64,000 nucleotides of DNA from Qipengyuania pacifica (GCF_019857205.1 NZ_JAHWXO010000001.1:62001-126000), one strand, 5' to 3'; positions 45,985-55,240 are shown, numbered from the stretch's first letter. Numbers and translations: made by a program. Notes: generated by a model from the letters alone, not told the origin.

Positions 45985-46770
45985 ATGAGCAGGCTGCTTA
46001 TCTTCGGTCTTGGTTATACGGCATCCCGCATCGCCAGCTTGGTGCAAGCGCGTAGCTGGCACGTCGACGCGACGGGGAGCGCAGGCAATGTCAGTTTCGA
46101 TGATTCGCACGCAGTGACTGCAGCCCTCGCTCGGGCAACCCACATCCTGAGTTCCGTTCCGCCGTCCGCGGATAGCGATCCGGTGCTTGAAGCCTATGGC
46201 CATGCCTTGCATGGACAGTCGCTCTTCTACCTCTCGTCCACCGGCGTCTACGGCGATGCCGGCGGCGCTTGGGTCGACGAAGCTTCTCCAACCGGAACTG
46301 GGCGGCGAACTGCCCGGGCACATTGCGATGCGCGGTGGCTTGAGATGGAGGCGCGGGTGTTTCGACTGCCTGGCATCTATGGCCCCGGGCGCAGCGCACT
46401 CGACCGGGTGGCAGAGGGCAAAGGACACCGCATCGACCTGCCGGGCCAAGTCTTCAGCCGGGTCCACGTGGACGATATCGTTTCAGGGGTGGTGGCTGCT
46501 TTCGAAAGCGAGGCCCCGCCGGGAGCCTATAATCTCGCGGACGATCTGCCGACCAGCCAGAACGCAGTGATCGAAGAGGCTGCGCGGCTTCTGGACGTGC
46601 TGCCTCCGCCGTTACAGACGATGGAGGAGGCCGACCTTTCGGCGATGGCGCGCGGTTTCTACGCCGAAAATCGCCGTGTGGCCAACGGCAAGGCGAAGCG
46701 GTTGCTCGGCTGGACGCCGCGCTATCCGACGTATCGCGAAGGTCTGGCCGCGATCAGGGCTCAGGCGTAG
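45985..46770 (+). CDS. NAD-dependent epimerase/dehydratase-like protein (YeeZ type)
   Basis: About 261 residues from the ATG at 45985 (an ATG at 45964 is an alternative). The N-terminal LLIFGLGYTASRIA is a Rossmann dinucleotide motif, FYLSSTGVYGD holds the catalytic-type Ser/Tyr context, and RLPGIYGPGRSALD follows. The family is widespread and its reaction is not established. The 3' end overlaps the convergent transporter gene by 17 bases. Confidence 0.78.
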   Translation: MSRLLIFGLGYTASRIASLVQARSWHVDATGSAGNVSFDDSHAVTAALARATHILSSVPPSADSDPVLEAYGHALHGQSLFYLSSTGVYGDAGGAWVDEASPTGTGRRTARAHCDARWLEMEARVFRLPGIYGPGRSALDRVAEGKGHRIDLPGQVFSRVHVDDIVSGVVAAFESEAPPGAYNLADDLPTSQNAVIEEAARLLDVLPPPLQTMEEADLSAMARGFYAENRRVANGKAKRLLGWTPRYPTYREGLAAIRAQA

Positions 46771-47698
46771 CACGGCGCGGCGGCGGGCTTGCCCGTCCAC
46801 GCATGGCGATCACCATTCCCGATAGCGTAATGACGGCCCCGGCTGCCGGCAGCGGTCCCCACACGAACCCCTCGAACAGGGTCGAAAGGACCATGGCCAC
46901 TACCGGTACGATTACCGAACTGTAGGCCGCCTGACCGGCCCCGATTTTGCGAACCAGGCCGTAATACAGCGGGAAAGTCACCACCGAACCGGCAAGCCCG
47001 AGATACAGGATACCGAGCGAGTATGAGGTGCGTGTATCGAATTGCGGCGGCCCCGACGTTGTCCATGCAAACACGCTGTTGATCACCACGCCAATGGCCA
47101 TCGACCACGCCAGCAGGGCGAGAAAGGGCTGCTTCTTCGCGCCCTCCATTGCCTGCGTGATATTGGCAGCGCTGGCCGAAAGAATCCCGCAAACCGTCAG
47201 CCCGGCACCGAGCAGCACTTCGCTCAAGGTCGCAGGCGACGACTGCCATTCATGGGCGAAAAGCAGCGCGACACCAATTGCCGCGATCGCCGAGCCGACA
47301 ACGAACGGCCCGGTGATCTGCTGGCCCAGAAAAATGCGCCCGAAGATCGCGTTGGGAACGACCAGCAGGGCGAACATGACTGCCACGAGACCCGAGGTGA
47401 TATAGCTTTCGGCATTGTAAACGAAGGCGAAATTGAGCGTGAACTGGAACAGGCCCAGCAGGCAGGCCCAGCGCATGCCACCCGGGGCGAGAGACAGTCT
47501 TTCCCGCCGGATTGCAGCTAGGGCGAACATGCCGAGGGCCGCCACGATGAAGCGATAGGAGATCGACCAGCTCGCCGGGACGCTGGCGATCTGGTCGCGT
47601 ATCACCAGCCAGGTCCCACCCCAGATCACGCTGACAAGCAGAAATGCGGCGAAATTACGGGGCGTAAACAGGCTTTCGCCCTCTACAGGCGTACTCAT
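46754..47698 (-). CDS. EamA/DMT-family transporter (RhaT/YdcZ-like exporter)
   Basis: A 314-residue protein with ten hydrophobic helices in two EamA repeats (about 15-145 and 160-295). Members export amino acids or metabolites; substrate unknown. The ATG overlaps the ltaE stop (ATGA), which suggests co-translation with threonine aldolase and perhaps a role with amino acids, by inference. Confidence 0.85.
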   Translation of the reverse strand: MSTPVEGESLFTPRNFAAFLLVSVIWGGTWLVIRDQIASVPASWSISYRFIVAALGMFALAAIRRERLSLAPGGMRWACLLGLFQFTLNFAFVYNAESYITSGLVAVMFALLVVPNAIFGRIFLGQQITGPFVVGSAIAAIGVALLFAHEWQSSPATLSEVLLGAGLTVCGILSASAANITQAMEGAKKQPFLALLAWSMAIGVVINSVFAWTTSGPPQFDTRTSYSLGILYLGLAGSVVTFPLYYGLVRKIGAGQAAYSSVIVPVVAMVLSTLFEGFVWGPLPAAGAVITLSGMVIAMRGRASPPPRRATPEP

Positions 47699-48690
47699 AG
47701 CGCGGCGAGCGCCTTTGCCAGAGCAGACGCGTCTTCTTCAGGCGTATTCCATGCCGTAACGAAGCGGGCAGCATCGTCGCCCCAGTCGTAAAAGCCGAAA
47801 CCCTTTTCGCGCAGCGCCTGGCGTTCGTCTGCAGTGCAGCGCACGAACATTTCGTTCGCTTCCACTGCATGCATCAATCGCTCTTCGCAACCAGCGGCGA
47901 TTTCCTGAGCCGCAGCATTGGCATAGCGCGCATTGGTCAGCCAGACATCGCCGTCCAGCATGGCGTGAAGCTGCGCGGCAAGAAACCGGCCCTTGGATTG
48001 CAAGTGCCCGGCACGCTTGCGGCGGTAACGGGCCACATCGGCAAGAGCGGCGTCAAAGAACACAATTGCCTCGGCCCCGAGACCCCCGTTCTTGATGAAT
48101 CCGAAGCTTAATGCATCGACATCGCCTGCTGCTTCAGCCGGAGTGGATTCCAGAAAGGCAACGGCATTGGCAAAACGGGCGCCATCCATATGGATTGCGA
48201 GTTTGCGCTCACGTGCCAGCGCCACGATGGCTGCAACCTCTTCGGGCCGATAGGTCCTGCCATATTCGCTGGCCTGAGTGATAGAGATGGCGTGCGGTTG
48301 AACCTGGTGCACATCGTCGCGGATCGGGTCGACGACAGCGCGGATCGCATCGGGCGTCAACTTGGCGCCATCGCCCTTCGCCAGCAGCAGCTTTGCGCCG
48401 TGAAGATAGAAGCCAGGCGCGCCCCCTTCGTCCATTTCGATATGGGCTTCTTCGTGGCAGATGATTCCCCCATGCGGCTGAACCATGGTTGCCAGGGCAA
48501 GACAGTTGGCTGCCGTCCCCGTAGCTACCCACAGAACCGCACATGGCTTGCCGAACAGGTCGGAAAATCTTTGGTCGAGAGCATTGCTCAGACCATCCCC
48601 GTCATAAGGCGAATCGGGTGCGTCCGCCGCCTTCAGGGCATCCCAGATGGCCGGGTGAACCGAGGCGGCATTATCGGATAGGAACTGCAT
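47695..48690 (-). CDS. ltaE: Low-specificity L-threonine aldolase
   Basis: A 331-residue PLP enzyme cleaving threonine/allo-threonine to glycine and acetaldehyde. SDNAASVHPAIWDAL at 5-19, HMDGARFANA near 167-176 and PLP lysine Lys200 in SFGFIKNGGLGAE. ATG at 48690 is chosen; an in-frame ATG at 48702 is possible. Coupled to the DMT exporter downstream. Confidence 0.92.
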   Translation of the reverse strand: MQFLSDNAASVHPAIWDALKAADAPDSPYDGDGLSNALDQRFSDLFGKPCAVLWVATGTAANCLALATMVQPHGGIICHEEAHIEMDEGGAPGFYLHGAKLLLAKGDGAKLTPDAIRAVVDPIRDDVHQVQPHAISITQASEYGRTYRPEEVAAIVALARERKLAIHMDGARFANAVAFLESTPAEAAGDVDALSFGFIKNGGLGAEAIVFFDAALADVARYRRKRAGHLQSKGRFLAAQLHAMLDGDVWLTNARYANAAAQEIAAGCEERLMHAVEANEMFVRCTADERQALREKGFGFYDWGDDAARFVTAWNTPEEDASALAKALAAL

Positions 48691-48744
48691 CGGAACGCCC
48701 ATAACCACCGGCGCATTGCTTGCACAGGAAGGAATAACGGAACG

Positions 48745-49041
48745 ATGGAAACTTCACCGATTGCTATACGCAAAGAGGATAACGAAACGAGCGGTCAGTA
48801 TGTCGCAAGCGACGGCGATGGTACGCACGCAGGCAAACTGACATGGACACTGCGCAATGGCGCGCGTGACGCGGAGCACACCATCGTTGCGCCGGACATG
48901 CGCGGGAAGGGTATTGCCGCAAAACTGGTGGATGCCCTTATAGACGATGCACGCGACAAAGGCTTCAAGATCATCCCAAGCTGCTCCTATGTCGCTAAGC
49001 AATTCGACCGCCATCCCGAATGGGAAGACTTGCGCGCCTAG
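48745..49041 (+). CDS. Small GNAT-fold acetyltransferase (YjdJ-like)
   Basis: A 98-residue protein of the short N-acetyltransferase family. The acetyl-CoA pyrophosphate loop is RGKGIAAKLV near 51-60, and the C-terminal FKIIPSCSYVAKQF with HPEW is typical of YjdJ-like proteins. Substrate unknown. Its TAG stop shares the palindrome CTAG with the stop of the convergent PH-domain gene. Confidence 0.88.
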   Translation: METSPIAIRKEDNETSGQYVASDGDGTHAGKLTWTLRNGARDAEHTIVAPDMRGKGIAAKLVDALIDDARDKGFKIIPSCSYVAKQFDRHPEWEDLRA

Positions 49042-50573
49042 GCAGATTGCGAACCGGCTTCCACAACCTCGGAAAAATCCTGCTCGCCCATGCTTGAAAG
49101 AACCGCGTCGCGGATGCGCATTGCGTCCGCCAGCGCGATACCCCGCATTCGCAGGTGTCCCCCGGCAAGCCCGAACCTGATGTCGGCATAGCCCCGCACG
49201 CGCGCCAGGGGATTACGGACGATTTCGACCGATTGCAGCTTTTCGCGCGATGCAATGGCCATGCTGGGCGCGAACCAGCCGTGCCGGGTATATAACTGGC
49301 GTTGCCCCAGCGCATGCCGATCCCAGCGCCAGCGCATATATTCGTGCAGGGCAAACCATCCGCCTCCGGCTATTATTGGCAGCAATGCGAGATATGCATT
49401 GCTAGATACGAACAGCGCGGCGGCAATTGCGATCATCAGGGAAAATCCGATGAGAAAGCCGTCGATCCGATAGCGCCGGGATGAGCGATGCCACTCGATT
49501 TCCGCGCCCGGCAGCTCGAACCCGGTTTCGACCACTACCGGGGAAATCTCTTTGAGCCGGGCGAAAGGCACCGCTTCGTGATTGGCCGACCCGCTATCGC
49601 TGGCGAGACTGACGAGCTTCAGGGAATGCCAGCCGAACCACCGCCTGACCAATCCCGTGCTGAGCCGCAGCGCCTGCACCCGGTGCACTGGCATGACGAG
49701 ATCGGTGCGCGTCAGCAGACCGCGCCTGCGCCGCAAACCCTTGTCGGTTCGCTCCAGCCGGAAGCCCCATTCGCGAAGGACCGTTCGGACCACTCCCGTT
49801 GCGACACCGATGAAGATCAGCGAACCCACGGCGATCACACCCCCGACAAGCTGGGCGAGCACTCCAAGGCCAGCCAGCCATTGGCCCGGTCCGGCTATCT
49901 GTTCGCGCCACGAGCGCCAGTCCCAGACTTCGAACGGCAGCAGGAAATCGAGTTGTTGCGCGGCGCCCGCGACGACCGCCACGACGGCAAGCGAGAATTC
50001 GAACAGGCCGAAAGTGAGCACGCGCCCCGGCCCCATTTCATAGAGGAGTCGGGCATCCGGCTCGGGCGCGATGTCGGTGTCGATATCCTGCTCGGGTAGC
50101 GAACTGCCATCGCGCCGGGACCGGACGAGTTCCCGCAGGCGCTCGCCCTCGACCTCCGGCAGATAGGCAAGTTTCAGGTCGTCGCCCCCGCCCGCCCCGG
50201 TCTCGAATTTTACCTCCACGAGCCCGAACAGCCGCGGCACGAACTTCTGTTCAATGCTGACATCCTGAATTCGCTCATACGGTACCGACCGCGCCTCGCG
50301 CGACAGAACCCCGCTTTCAACCCGGATGTCGTCTGCTCCGACCGTATAGGTGAAGCGCGCCCAACGCAGATAGGCGAAGAATATGTTCGCTCCGACCGCC
50401 AGCACGACGAGGGGGAGGAAATAGAGCAAGGCATCACCGAAATCGCCTTTGTCTAGGATGGTGAATCCGCCGACGACGAGTGGCAGGACAAGCTGGGAAA
50501 ACATGGCGACAGCCCGCACAGCAAACGTGCGCGGGTCTGTCCTGCGGGGCGTGTGCTCCAACGGTTCGGTCAC
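49038..50573 (-). CDS. PH-domain membrane protein (YdbT-like)
   Basis: A 511-residue protein with a GTG start overlapping the previous stop as GTGA; the frame is open upstream but that part lies within the paired gene. Membrane helices occur in pairs near 25-65, 185-245 and 355-400, each followed by a bacterial PH (bPH2, DUF304) domain: VPYERIQDVSIEQKFV, MPVHRVQALRLSTG and ASREKLQSVEIVRNP mark the three. Function is unknown; it pairs with the next gene. Confidence 0.85.
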   Translation of the reverse strand: MTEPLEHTPRRTDPRTFAVRAVAMFSQLVLPLVVGGFTILDKGDFGDALLYFLPLVVLAVGANIFFAYLRWARFTYTVGADDIRVESGVLSREARSVPYERIQDVSIEQKFVPRLFGLVEVKFETGAGGGDDLKLAYLPEVEGERLRELVRSRRDGSSLPEQDIDTDIAPEPDARLLYEMGPGRVLTFGLFEFSLAVVAVVAGAAQQLDFLLPFEVWDWRSWREQIAGPGQWLAGLGVLAQLVGGVIAVGSLIFIGVATGVVRTVLREWGFRLERTDKGLRRRRGLLTRTDLVMPVHRVQALRLSTGLVRRWFGWHSLKLVSLASDSGSANHEAVPFARLKEISPVVVETGFELPGAEIEWHRSSRRYRIDGFLIGFSLMIAIAAALFVSSNAYLALLPIIAGGGWFALHEYMRWRWDRHALGQRQLYTRHGWFAPSMAIASREKLQSVEIVRNPLARVRGYADIRFGLAGGHLRMRGIALADAMRIRDAVLSSMGEQDFSEVVEAGSQSA

Positions 50574-51037
50574 CGCGTGTCGCGCCTGATTGCCGCGCGG
50601 ATATCTTCCCGCATGGCTGTCGCATCTGCATGGCGCAAGCCGGGAAGCGATACGGAGGCGTTGTGCGTGCCCGCCGTGTGGACGGTCAGGGTAGCAAGGC
50701 CGTAAGCGCGTTCCAGCGGCCCCTGCCCTACATCGATGTGCTGGACGCGGCCGAACGGAACGACCGTATCGGCACGGAAGAAAACGCCGCGCACCACGCG
50801 CAGTCTTTCCTGTGCCAGTGAATATCCGCGCGCATTGTAACGCCTCAACGGCACGCGGACGAGCGCATAAGTGACAAGGAGCAGAGCCGGGATCCAAACC
50901 GCCCCGGTCCAGCCCGGGATTGCGAATTCCGCAATGGTGGCGGCCAACAGCAATACAACCCCCACGATCGCGAACTGCACGCGCAGCATCGATTTGTAAG
51001 CAGGGTCGAGCGGGATCAGATCGTCGGCTTCATCCAT
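50570..51037 (-). CDS. PH-domain membrane protein (YdbS-like)
   Basis: A 155-residue protein with two membrane helices (about 18-60) and one bPH2 domain (ERLRVVRGVFFRADTVV, then PFGRVQHIDVGQGPLERAYG). It precedes the larger YdbT-like gene with a 4-base GTGA overlap, the usual gene order for this pair. Confidence 0.87.
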   Translation of the reverse strand: MDEADDLIPLDPAYKSMLRVQFAIVGVVLLLAATIAEFAIPGWTGAVWIPALLLVTYALVRVPLRRYNARGYSLAQERLRVVRGVFFRADTVVPFGRVQHIDVGQGPLERAYGLATLTVHTAGTHNASVSLPGLRHADATAMREDIRAAIRRDTR

Positions 51038-51142
51038 ACCGTGCTAGCTAGGCAATACAGCGCGCCGATACAATCGGCTTTCGCATCGCGCCGGCATCCC
51101 TGCGGGGGGGACGAACACTGGACATTCCATTTTCCGGGAAAA

Positions 51143-51217
51143 TGGTGCTGCTGGGGAGGATTGAACTCCCGGCCTCACCCTTACCAAGGGTGCGCTCTAC
51201 CACTGAGCTACAGCAGC
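51143..51217 (-). tRNA. tRNA-Thr (anticodon GGU)
   Basis: The minus strand folds as a 75-nt tRNA with encoded CCA: acceptor GCTGCTG / CAGCAGC, D-arm GCTCAGTGGTAGAGC, anticodon stem CACCC / GGGTG with loop TTGGTAA, and T-arm GGGAGTTCAATCCTCCC. Anticodon GGT reads ACC/ACU threonine codons. Confidence 0.96.
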
Positions 51218-51257
51218 ACATGTCGCCGCGAGAAAGGCTCGCGGGGTGGAGGCGCGC

Positions 51258-51286
51258 GCTATTGGCAGACGCGGAGCATAAGTCAA
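51258..51286 (-). promoter_or_regulatory. Candidate promoter of tRNA-Thr
   Basis: On the minus strand TTGACT (51286-51281) and AATAGC (51263-51258) are spaced by 17 bases, with the likely start site about 35 bases before the tRNA. The -35 is a near-perfect match; the -10 resembles that of tRNA-Gly in this window. Confidence 0.5.
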
Positions 51287-51329
51287 CCTTCGCTTGAGCC
51301 CGGAGGCAAAATTGGCGAAGGCTTTCGGC

Positions 51330-51473
51330 ATGGCCAGTGAGAAAAACAAATCGAGCCGTGAGGAACGCCTCGCCGCAAAACTTCGCGAGAACCTGCGACG
51401 CAGGAAAGCGCAGGGACGCGAAATCAGCGAATCGGGCCAGACAGGCCTTCCCAATGAAGAAACAGAGCGCTAA
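51330..51473 (+). CDS. Small charged protein of unknown function (47 residues)
   Basis: An ATG-started frame of 47 codons (MASEKNKSSREERLAAKLRE at the N-terminus) with GAAGG eight bases upstream. It is very rich in Arg, Lys and Glu, with an amphipathic helix likely at 9-30 and no Cys or hydrophobic core. It ends 33 bases before gpmA, on the same strand. Composition, ribosome site and position support a real gene, but no family is recognised. Confidence 0.6.
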   Translation: MASEKNKSSREERLAAKLRENLRRRKAQGREISESGQTGLPNEETER

Positions 51474-51506
51474 CGCGCACTGCTCCTAGGGGAAACCGGA
51501 GTAATC

Positions 51507-52193
51507 ATGTCGAAACTGATCCTCGTTCGCCACGGACAGAGCGAGTGGAACCTCGCCAACCGTTTCACCGGCTGGTGGGATGTCGACCTGACCGAAAAAG
51601 GTGAAGCCGAAGCGCGTGAAGCCGGCGAATTGATGAAAGCCAAGGGCGTCCTGCCCACCACGGCTTTCACCAGCCTTCAGAAGCGGGCGATCAAGACGCT
51701 CAACATCGCACTCGAAGCCTGCGACCGTCTGTGGATCCCGGTGACGCGCGACTGGCACCTGAACGAGCGGCATTACGGTGGTCTGACCGGGCTCGACAAA
51801 CAGCAGACGCGCGAAAAGCACGGCGATGAACAGGTCCACGTCTGGCGCCGCAGTTTCGACGTCCCCCCGCCGGAAATGGAAGCCGGCAGCGAATTCGATC
51901 TTGCCGAGGATCCGCGCTATGCCGGGATCGACGTACCGCGCACCGAAAGCCTCAAGCTGACGATCGAACGCGTCCTGCCTTATTGGGAAGAAGCTATTCT
52001 GCCGCTGCTGGGCAAAGGCGAGACGGTCATCATCTCCGCCCACGGCAATTCCCTGCGCGCGCTGGTCAAGCACCTGTCCGCCATCTCGGATGACGAGATT
52101 ACCGGGCTCGAAATCCCGACCGGTCAGCCGATCGTCTACGAGTTCGAGGGCACGAAGGTGTCGGGCGAACGCTACTACCTCAAGGATTCGTAA
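51507..52193 (+). CDS. gpmA: 2,3-bisphosphoglycerate-dependent phosphoglycerate mutase
   Basis: A 228-residue glycolytic enzyme. Phosphohistidine motif [10 protein letters not shown] (6-15, His9-type), [10 protein letters not shown] near 88-97 and the second His in [10 protein letters not shown] near 176-185. ATG preceded by GGAG. First in the run gpmA-purE-purK-folA-ribF. Confidence 0.96.
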   Translation: MSKLILVRHGQSEWNLANRFTGWWDVDLTEKGEAEAREAGELMKAKGVLPTTAFTSLQKRAIKTLNIALEACDRLWIPVTRDWHLNERHYGGLTGLDKQQTREKHGDEQVHVWRRSFDVPPPEMEAGSEFDLAEDPRYAGIDVPRTESLKLTIERVLPYWEEAILPLLGKGETVIISAHGNSLRALVKHLSAISDDEITGLEIPTGQPIVYEFEGTKVSGERYYLKDS

Positions 52194-52195
52194 GG

Positions 52196-52678
52196 ATGGG
52201 CGCCAAAGTTGCCATCGTCATGGGTAGCCAGTCCGACTGGGAAACCATGACCTGCGCCGCAGAAGTGCTCGACGAGCTCGGCGTGGAAAGTGACGTGCGC
52301 ATCGTATCCGCGCATCGCACGCCCGAGCGGATGTACGATTTTGCCAAGGGTGCGGCGGACGCTGGTTTCGAAGTCATCATCGCCGGCGCCGGCGGTGCGG
52401 CCCACCTTCCCGGCATGATCGCAGCGCTCACCCATATTCCCGTGCTCGGCGTGCCGGTGCAGTCCAAGGCGCTTTCGGGGCAGGACAGCCTGCTGTCGAT
52501 CGTCCAGATGCCGGCCGGGGTTCCCGTGGGGACGCTGGCCATCGGCAAGGCAGGGGCGACCAATGCAGGGCTGCTCGCCGCGGCCATTCTTGCCAATCAC
52601 GATACCGCCGTGTCGCAGCGCCTGCAGGACTGGCGCGCGGCCCGCAGTGCGGCCGTGACCGAGCGTCCCGTCGGTTGA
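52196..52678 (+). CDS. purE: 5-(carboxyamino)imidazole ribonucleotide mutase
   Basis: A 160-residue class I Pur[13 protein letters not shown] at 7-18, [12 protein letters not shown] near 38-49 (catalytic His), [12 protein letters not shown] and [18 protein letters not shown]. It converts N5-CAIR to CAIR in purine synthesis. It starts two bases after the gpmA stop. Confidence 0.97.
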   Translation: MGAKVAIVMGSQSDWETMTCAAEVLDELGVESDVRIVSAHRTPERMYDFAKGAADAGFEVIIAGAGGAAHLPGMIAALTHIPVLGVPVQSKALSGQDSLLSIVQMPAGVPVGTLAIGKAGATNAGLLAAAILANHDTAVSQRLQDWRAARSAAVTERPVG

Positions 52679-53733
52679 TGCTGAAGCGGGGCAGCACGAT
52701 CGGGATATTGGGTGGCGGCCAGCTTGGCCGGATGATGGCGGTCAGCGCGGCCCAGCTCGGCTATCGCTGCATCGCCTACGCGCCCGAGGGCGACAATGTC
52801 GTCAGCGACGTGTGCGACGACATCTTCACCAACAAATGGGACGATGCAGCCGCAGTCGCTGCCTTCGCGGCGCAATGCGATGCCGTCACCTGGGAATTCG
52901 AGAACGTGCCCGTCGCAACGGCGGCGTCTATCCCCGAAGACCGGATATTCCCGCATCCGCGCGCGCTCGAAACCGCGCAGGACCGGCTGAACGAGAAGCG
53001 CTTCGTAGAAGGGCTCGGCGGCAGACCGGCGGCGTATGCGCGTATCGATTCGCGCGCCGATCTGGAAGCCGCGATCGACACTCTGGGTGCACCGGGCATT
53101 CTCAAGACGCGGCGCGATGGATACGACGGCAAGGGCCAGTGGCGCATCGGTTCGGACCGCGATGCCCAAGGTCTGAACCTGCCGGACATGCCCTCGATTT
53201 ACGAAGCGTTCGTCGAATTCGAGGCCGAGTTTTCGGTTATCCTGGTCCGCGGGCAGGACGGGGAAATCCGCTTCTGGGATTCGACGCGCAATTCGCATGA
53301 TCATGGCATCCTTGCGACGTCCTCCCTGCCCGCTGGCGACGCGATTGCGGCGCAGGTCGATAGGGCGCGGGAGCTGGCGCGGCAGGTGGCCGATGCGCTG
53401 CGCTATGTAGGCGTGCTGACGCTGGAATTCTTCGCCACGCGGAACGGACCGGTGTTCAACGAGATGGCGCCGCGGGTCCATAATTCGGGGCACTGGACGA
53501 TCGAAGGCGCGGCCACGAGCCAGTTCGAAAATCACATCCGCGCTGTGGCCGGACTGCCGCTGGGCAGCACAGCCACGGTCGCCAGGTCGGTGACCATGAC
53601 GAACATCATCGGGCGCGATATTCTCGAAACCGAACAATGGCTTAGCCAGCCCGACACGCATCTGCACGACTATGGCAAGGCCGAGGTTCGCGAGGGGCGC
53701 AAGATGGGCCATGTAACGAAGCTGGAACGGTGA
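52678..53733 (+). CDS. purK: 5-(carboxyamino)imidazole ribonucleotide synthase
   Basis: A 351-residue ATP-grasp enzyme making N5-CAIR for PurE. IGILGGGQLGRMMA at 8-21, KTRRDGYDGKGQW near 141-153, and the C-terminal NEMAPRVHNSGHWTIEGA near 259-276. The ATG at 52678 shares one base with the purE TGA (TGATG); an in-frame TTG just upstream is unlikely. Confidence 0.96.
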   Translation: MLKRGSTIGILGGGQLGRMMAVSAAQLGYRCIAYAPEGDNVVSDVCDDIFTNKWDDAAAVAAFAAQCDAVTWEFENVPVATAASIPEDRIFPHPRALETAQDRLNEKRFVEGLGGRPAAYARIDSRADLEAAIDTLGAPGILKTRRDGYDGKGQWRIGSDRDAQGLNLPDMPSIYEAFVEFEAEFSVILVRGQDGEIRFWDSTRNSHDHGILATSSLPAGDAIAAQVDRARELARQVADALRYVGVLTLEFFATRNGPVFNEMAPRVHNSGHWTIEGAATSQFENHIRAVAGLPLGSTATVARSVTMTNIIGRDILETEQWLSQPDTHLHDYGKAEVREGRKMGHVTKLER

Positions 53734-54227
53734 AGCTGTTCCTGATCTATGCCCGCGCGGCCAATGGCTGCATCGGTCGGGACGGGGCGTTGCCGTGGCA
53801 TCTGCCGGCCGATCTGAAGCGGTTCAAGGCGCTGACCATGGGCAAGCCGATGATCATGGGACGCAAGACTTTCGAGAGCCTTCCGGGCCTGTTGCCGGGT
53901 CGCAGGCACATCGTGCTGACGCGCCGGGAGCGCTGGGATTCGACCGGCGCCGAACTGGCGAGGGATGTCAATCAAGCGTTTGATCTGGCGTCGAACACTG
54001 CCGAACAGGCGGCAGTGATCGGCGGCGCGGCGATTTTCGATGTCTTCATGCCGCTGGCCGACCGGATCGAGCTGACCGACATCCATGCCGATTTCGAAGG
54101 CGACACCTTCATGCCCGCCCCCGGACCCGAATGGCGCGAGATCGCCCGCGAGGACCACGCTGCCGAAGGCGATGCCCCCGCCTACAGCTTCGTCACGCTG
54201 GAACGGGCGCGGGAGTATGCCGCGTGA
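53730..54227 (+). CDS. folA: Dihydrofolate reductase
   Basis: A 165-residue enzyme reducing dihydrofolate with NADPH. Typical segments: NGCIGRDGALPWHLPADLK at 11-29 with the catalytic acid Asp27-equivalent, MGKPMIMGRKTFESL, GRRHIVLTR and VIGGAAIFDVFM. GTG start overlaps the purK stop as GTGA. thyA, often its neighbour, is not here. Confidence 0.95.
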   Translation: MKLFLIYARAANGCIGRDGALPWHLPADLKRFKALTMGKPMIMGRKTFESLPGLLPGRRHIVLTRRERWDSTGAELARDVNQAFDLASNTAEQAAVIGGAAIFDVFMPLADRIELTDIHADFEGDTFMPAPGPEWREIAREDHAAEGDAPAYSFVTLERAREYAA

Positions 54228-55156
54228 GGTTCCTCGACCACCGCGAGCCATTGCCCGAAAGCCTGCGCGGCGCGATCGTGGCGCTGGGCAATTTCGACGG
54301 CTTTCACCTGGGCCACCAGGCCGTGGCCGGCGAGGCGATCCGCTGGGCACGCGAGGAAGGCCGCCCGGCCATCATCGCCACTTTCGATCCGCATCCCGTG
54401 CGCCATTTCCAGCCCGATGCCCCGCCCTTCCGGCTGACGACGCTGGAACAGCGGCAGGAACTGTACCTCGCCGCCGGGGCGACCGCGATGCTGGTGTTCC
54501 ATTTCGACGGCGAACTGGCCGGAACCACCGCAGAGGATTTCGTGCAACGCCTGCTGGGCGACCATCTGGGCGTGGCAGGGGTGGTGACGGGAGAGGATTT
54601 CACCTTCGGCAAGGCGCGCGGCGGCAATTTCGACAGACTGGTCAGCCTGGGCAAGGACGTCGGGATCGAGGCGCGTGCGGTGCCGCCAGTGCTGGATGGC
54701 GGCGAGGCTGTATCGTCGAGCCGCGTGCGTGATGCCCTGCGCGAAGGCGATCCGCAGGAAGCGGCCCGGCTGCTGACCCGCCCCTTCGCCATTCGCGGCG
54801 TGGTGCAGCATGGCGACAAGCGCGGGCGCGAGATCGGCTATCCCACGGCGAACCTGCCGGTGGAACATTACCTGCGCCCCAGATACGGCATTTACGCCGT
54901 GACCGGGCGCATCCTGTCGACCGGGCAGGAGCTGAAGGGCGCGGCCAATATCGGCGTGCGGCCTCAGTTCGATCCGCCCAAGGAACTGCTTGAGCCCTAT
55001 TTCTTCGATTTTTCGGGCGATCTCTACGGGCAGGAGATCGAAGTCGCGTTTCACCACTTCCTGCGCGGCGAGGCAAAGTTCGACAGTCTCGACGCGCTGG
55101 TGGCGCAGATGGACAGGGATTGCGACGAAGCGCGGCGGCTGCTGGCGCAGGTTTAG
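54224..55156 (+). CDS. ribF: Bifunctional riboflavin kinase / FAD synthetase
   Basis: A 310-residue enzyme making FMN and FAD. The N-terminal adenylyltransferase domain has ALGNFDGFHLGHQ near 20-32 and ATFDPHPVRHF; the C-terminal kinase domain has GDKRGREIGYPTANLP near 202-217 and AANIGVRPQFD. GTG start overlaps the folA stop (GTGA); the longer open frame upstream runs through folA and is rejected. Confidence 0.96.
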   Translation: MRFLDHREPLPESLRGAIVALGNFDGFHLGHQAVAGEAIRWAREEGRPAIIATFDPHPVRHFQPDAPPFRLTTLEQRQELYLAAGATAMLVFHFDGELAGTTAEDFVQRLLGDHLGVAGVVTGEDFTFGKARGGNFDRLVSLGKDVGIEARAVPPVLDGGEAVSSSRVRDALREGDPQEAARLLTRPFAIRGVVQHGDKRGREIGYPTANLPVEHYLRPRYGIYAVTGRILSTGQELKGAANIGVRPQFDPPKELLEPYFFDFSGDLYGQEIEVAFHHFLRGEAKFDSLDALVAQMDRDCDEARRLLAQV

Positions 55157-55210
55157 CGATTCGTCATTTGCGCGCAGGCTGTAATCCAGCTTGGAAATGC
55201 CGTGGCCCCG

Positions 55211-55240
55211 CGCCGGATCCCCGCCTTCGCGGAGATGACG
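55211..55240. repeat. REP-like repeat copy between ribF and ileS
   Basis: The stretch GGATCCCCGCCTTCGCGGAG followed by ATGACG is, on the opposite strand, closely similar to the hairpin at 8771-8796. It forms an imperfect hairpin. Two copies 46 kb apart show a dispersed family. Confidence 0.6.
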
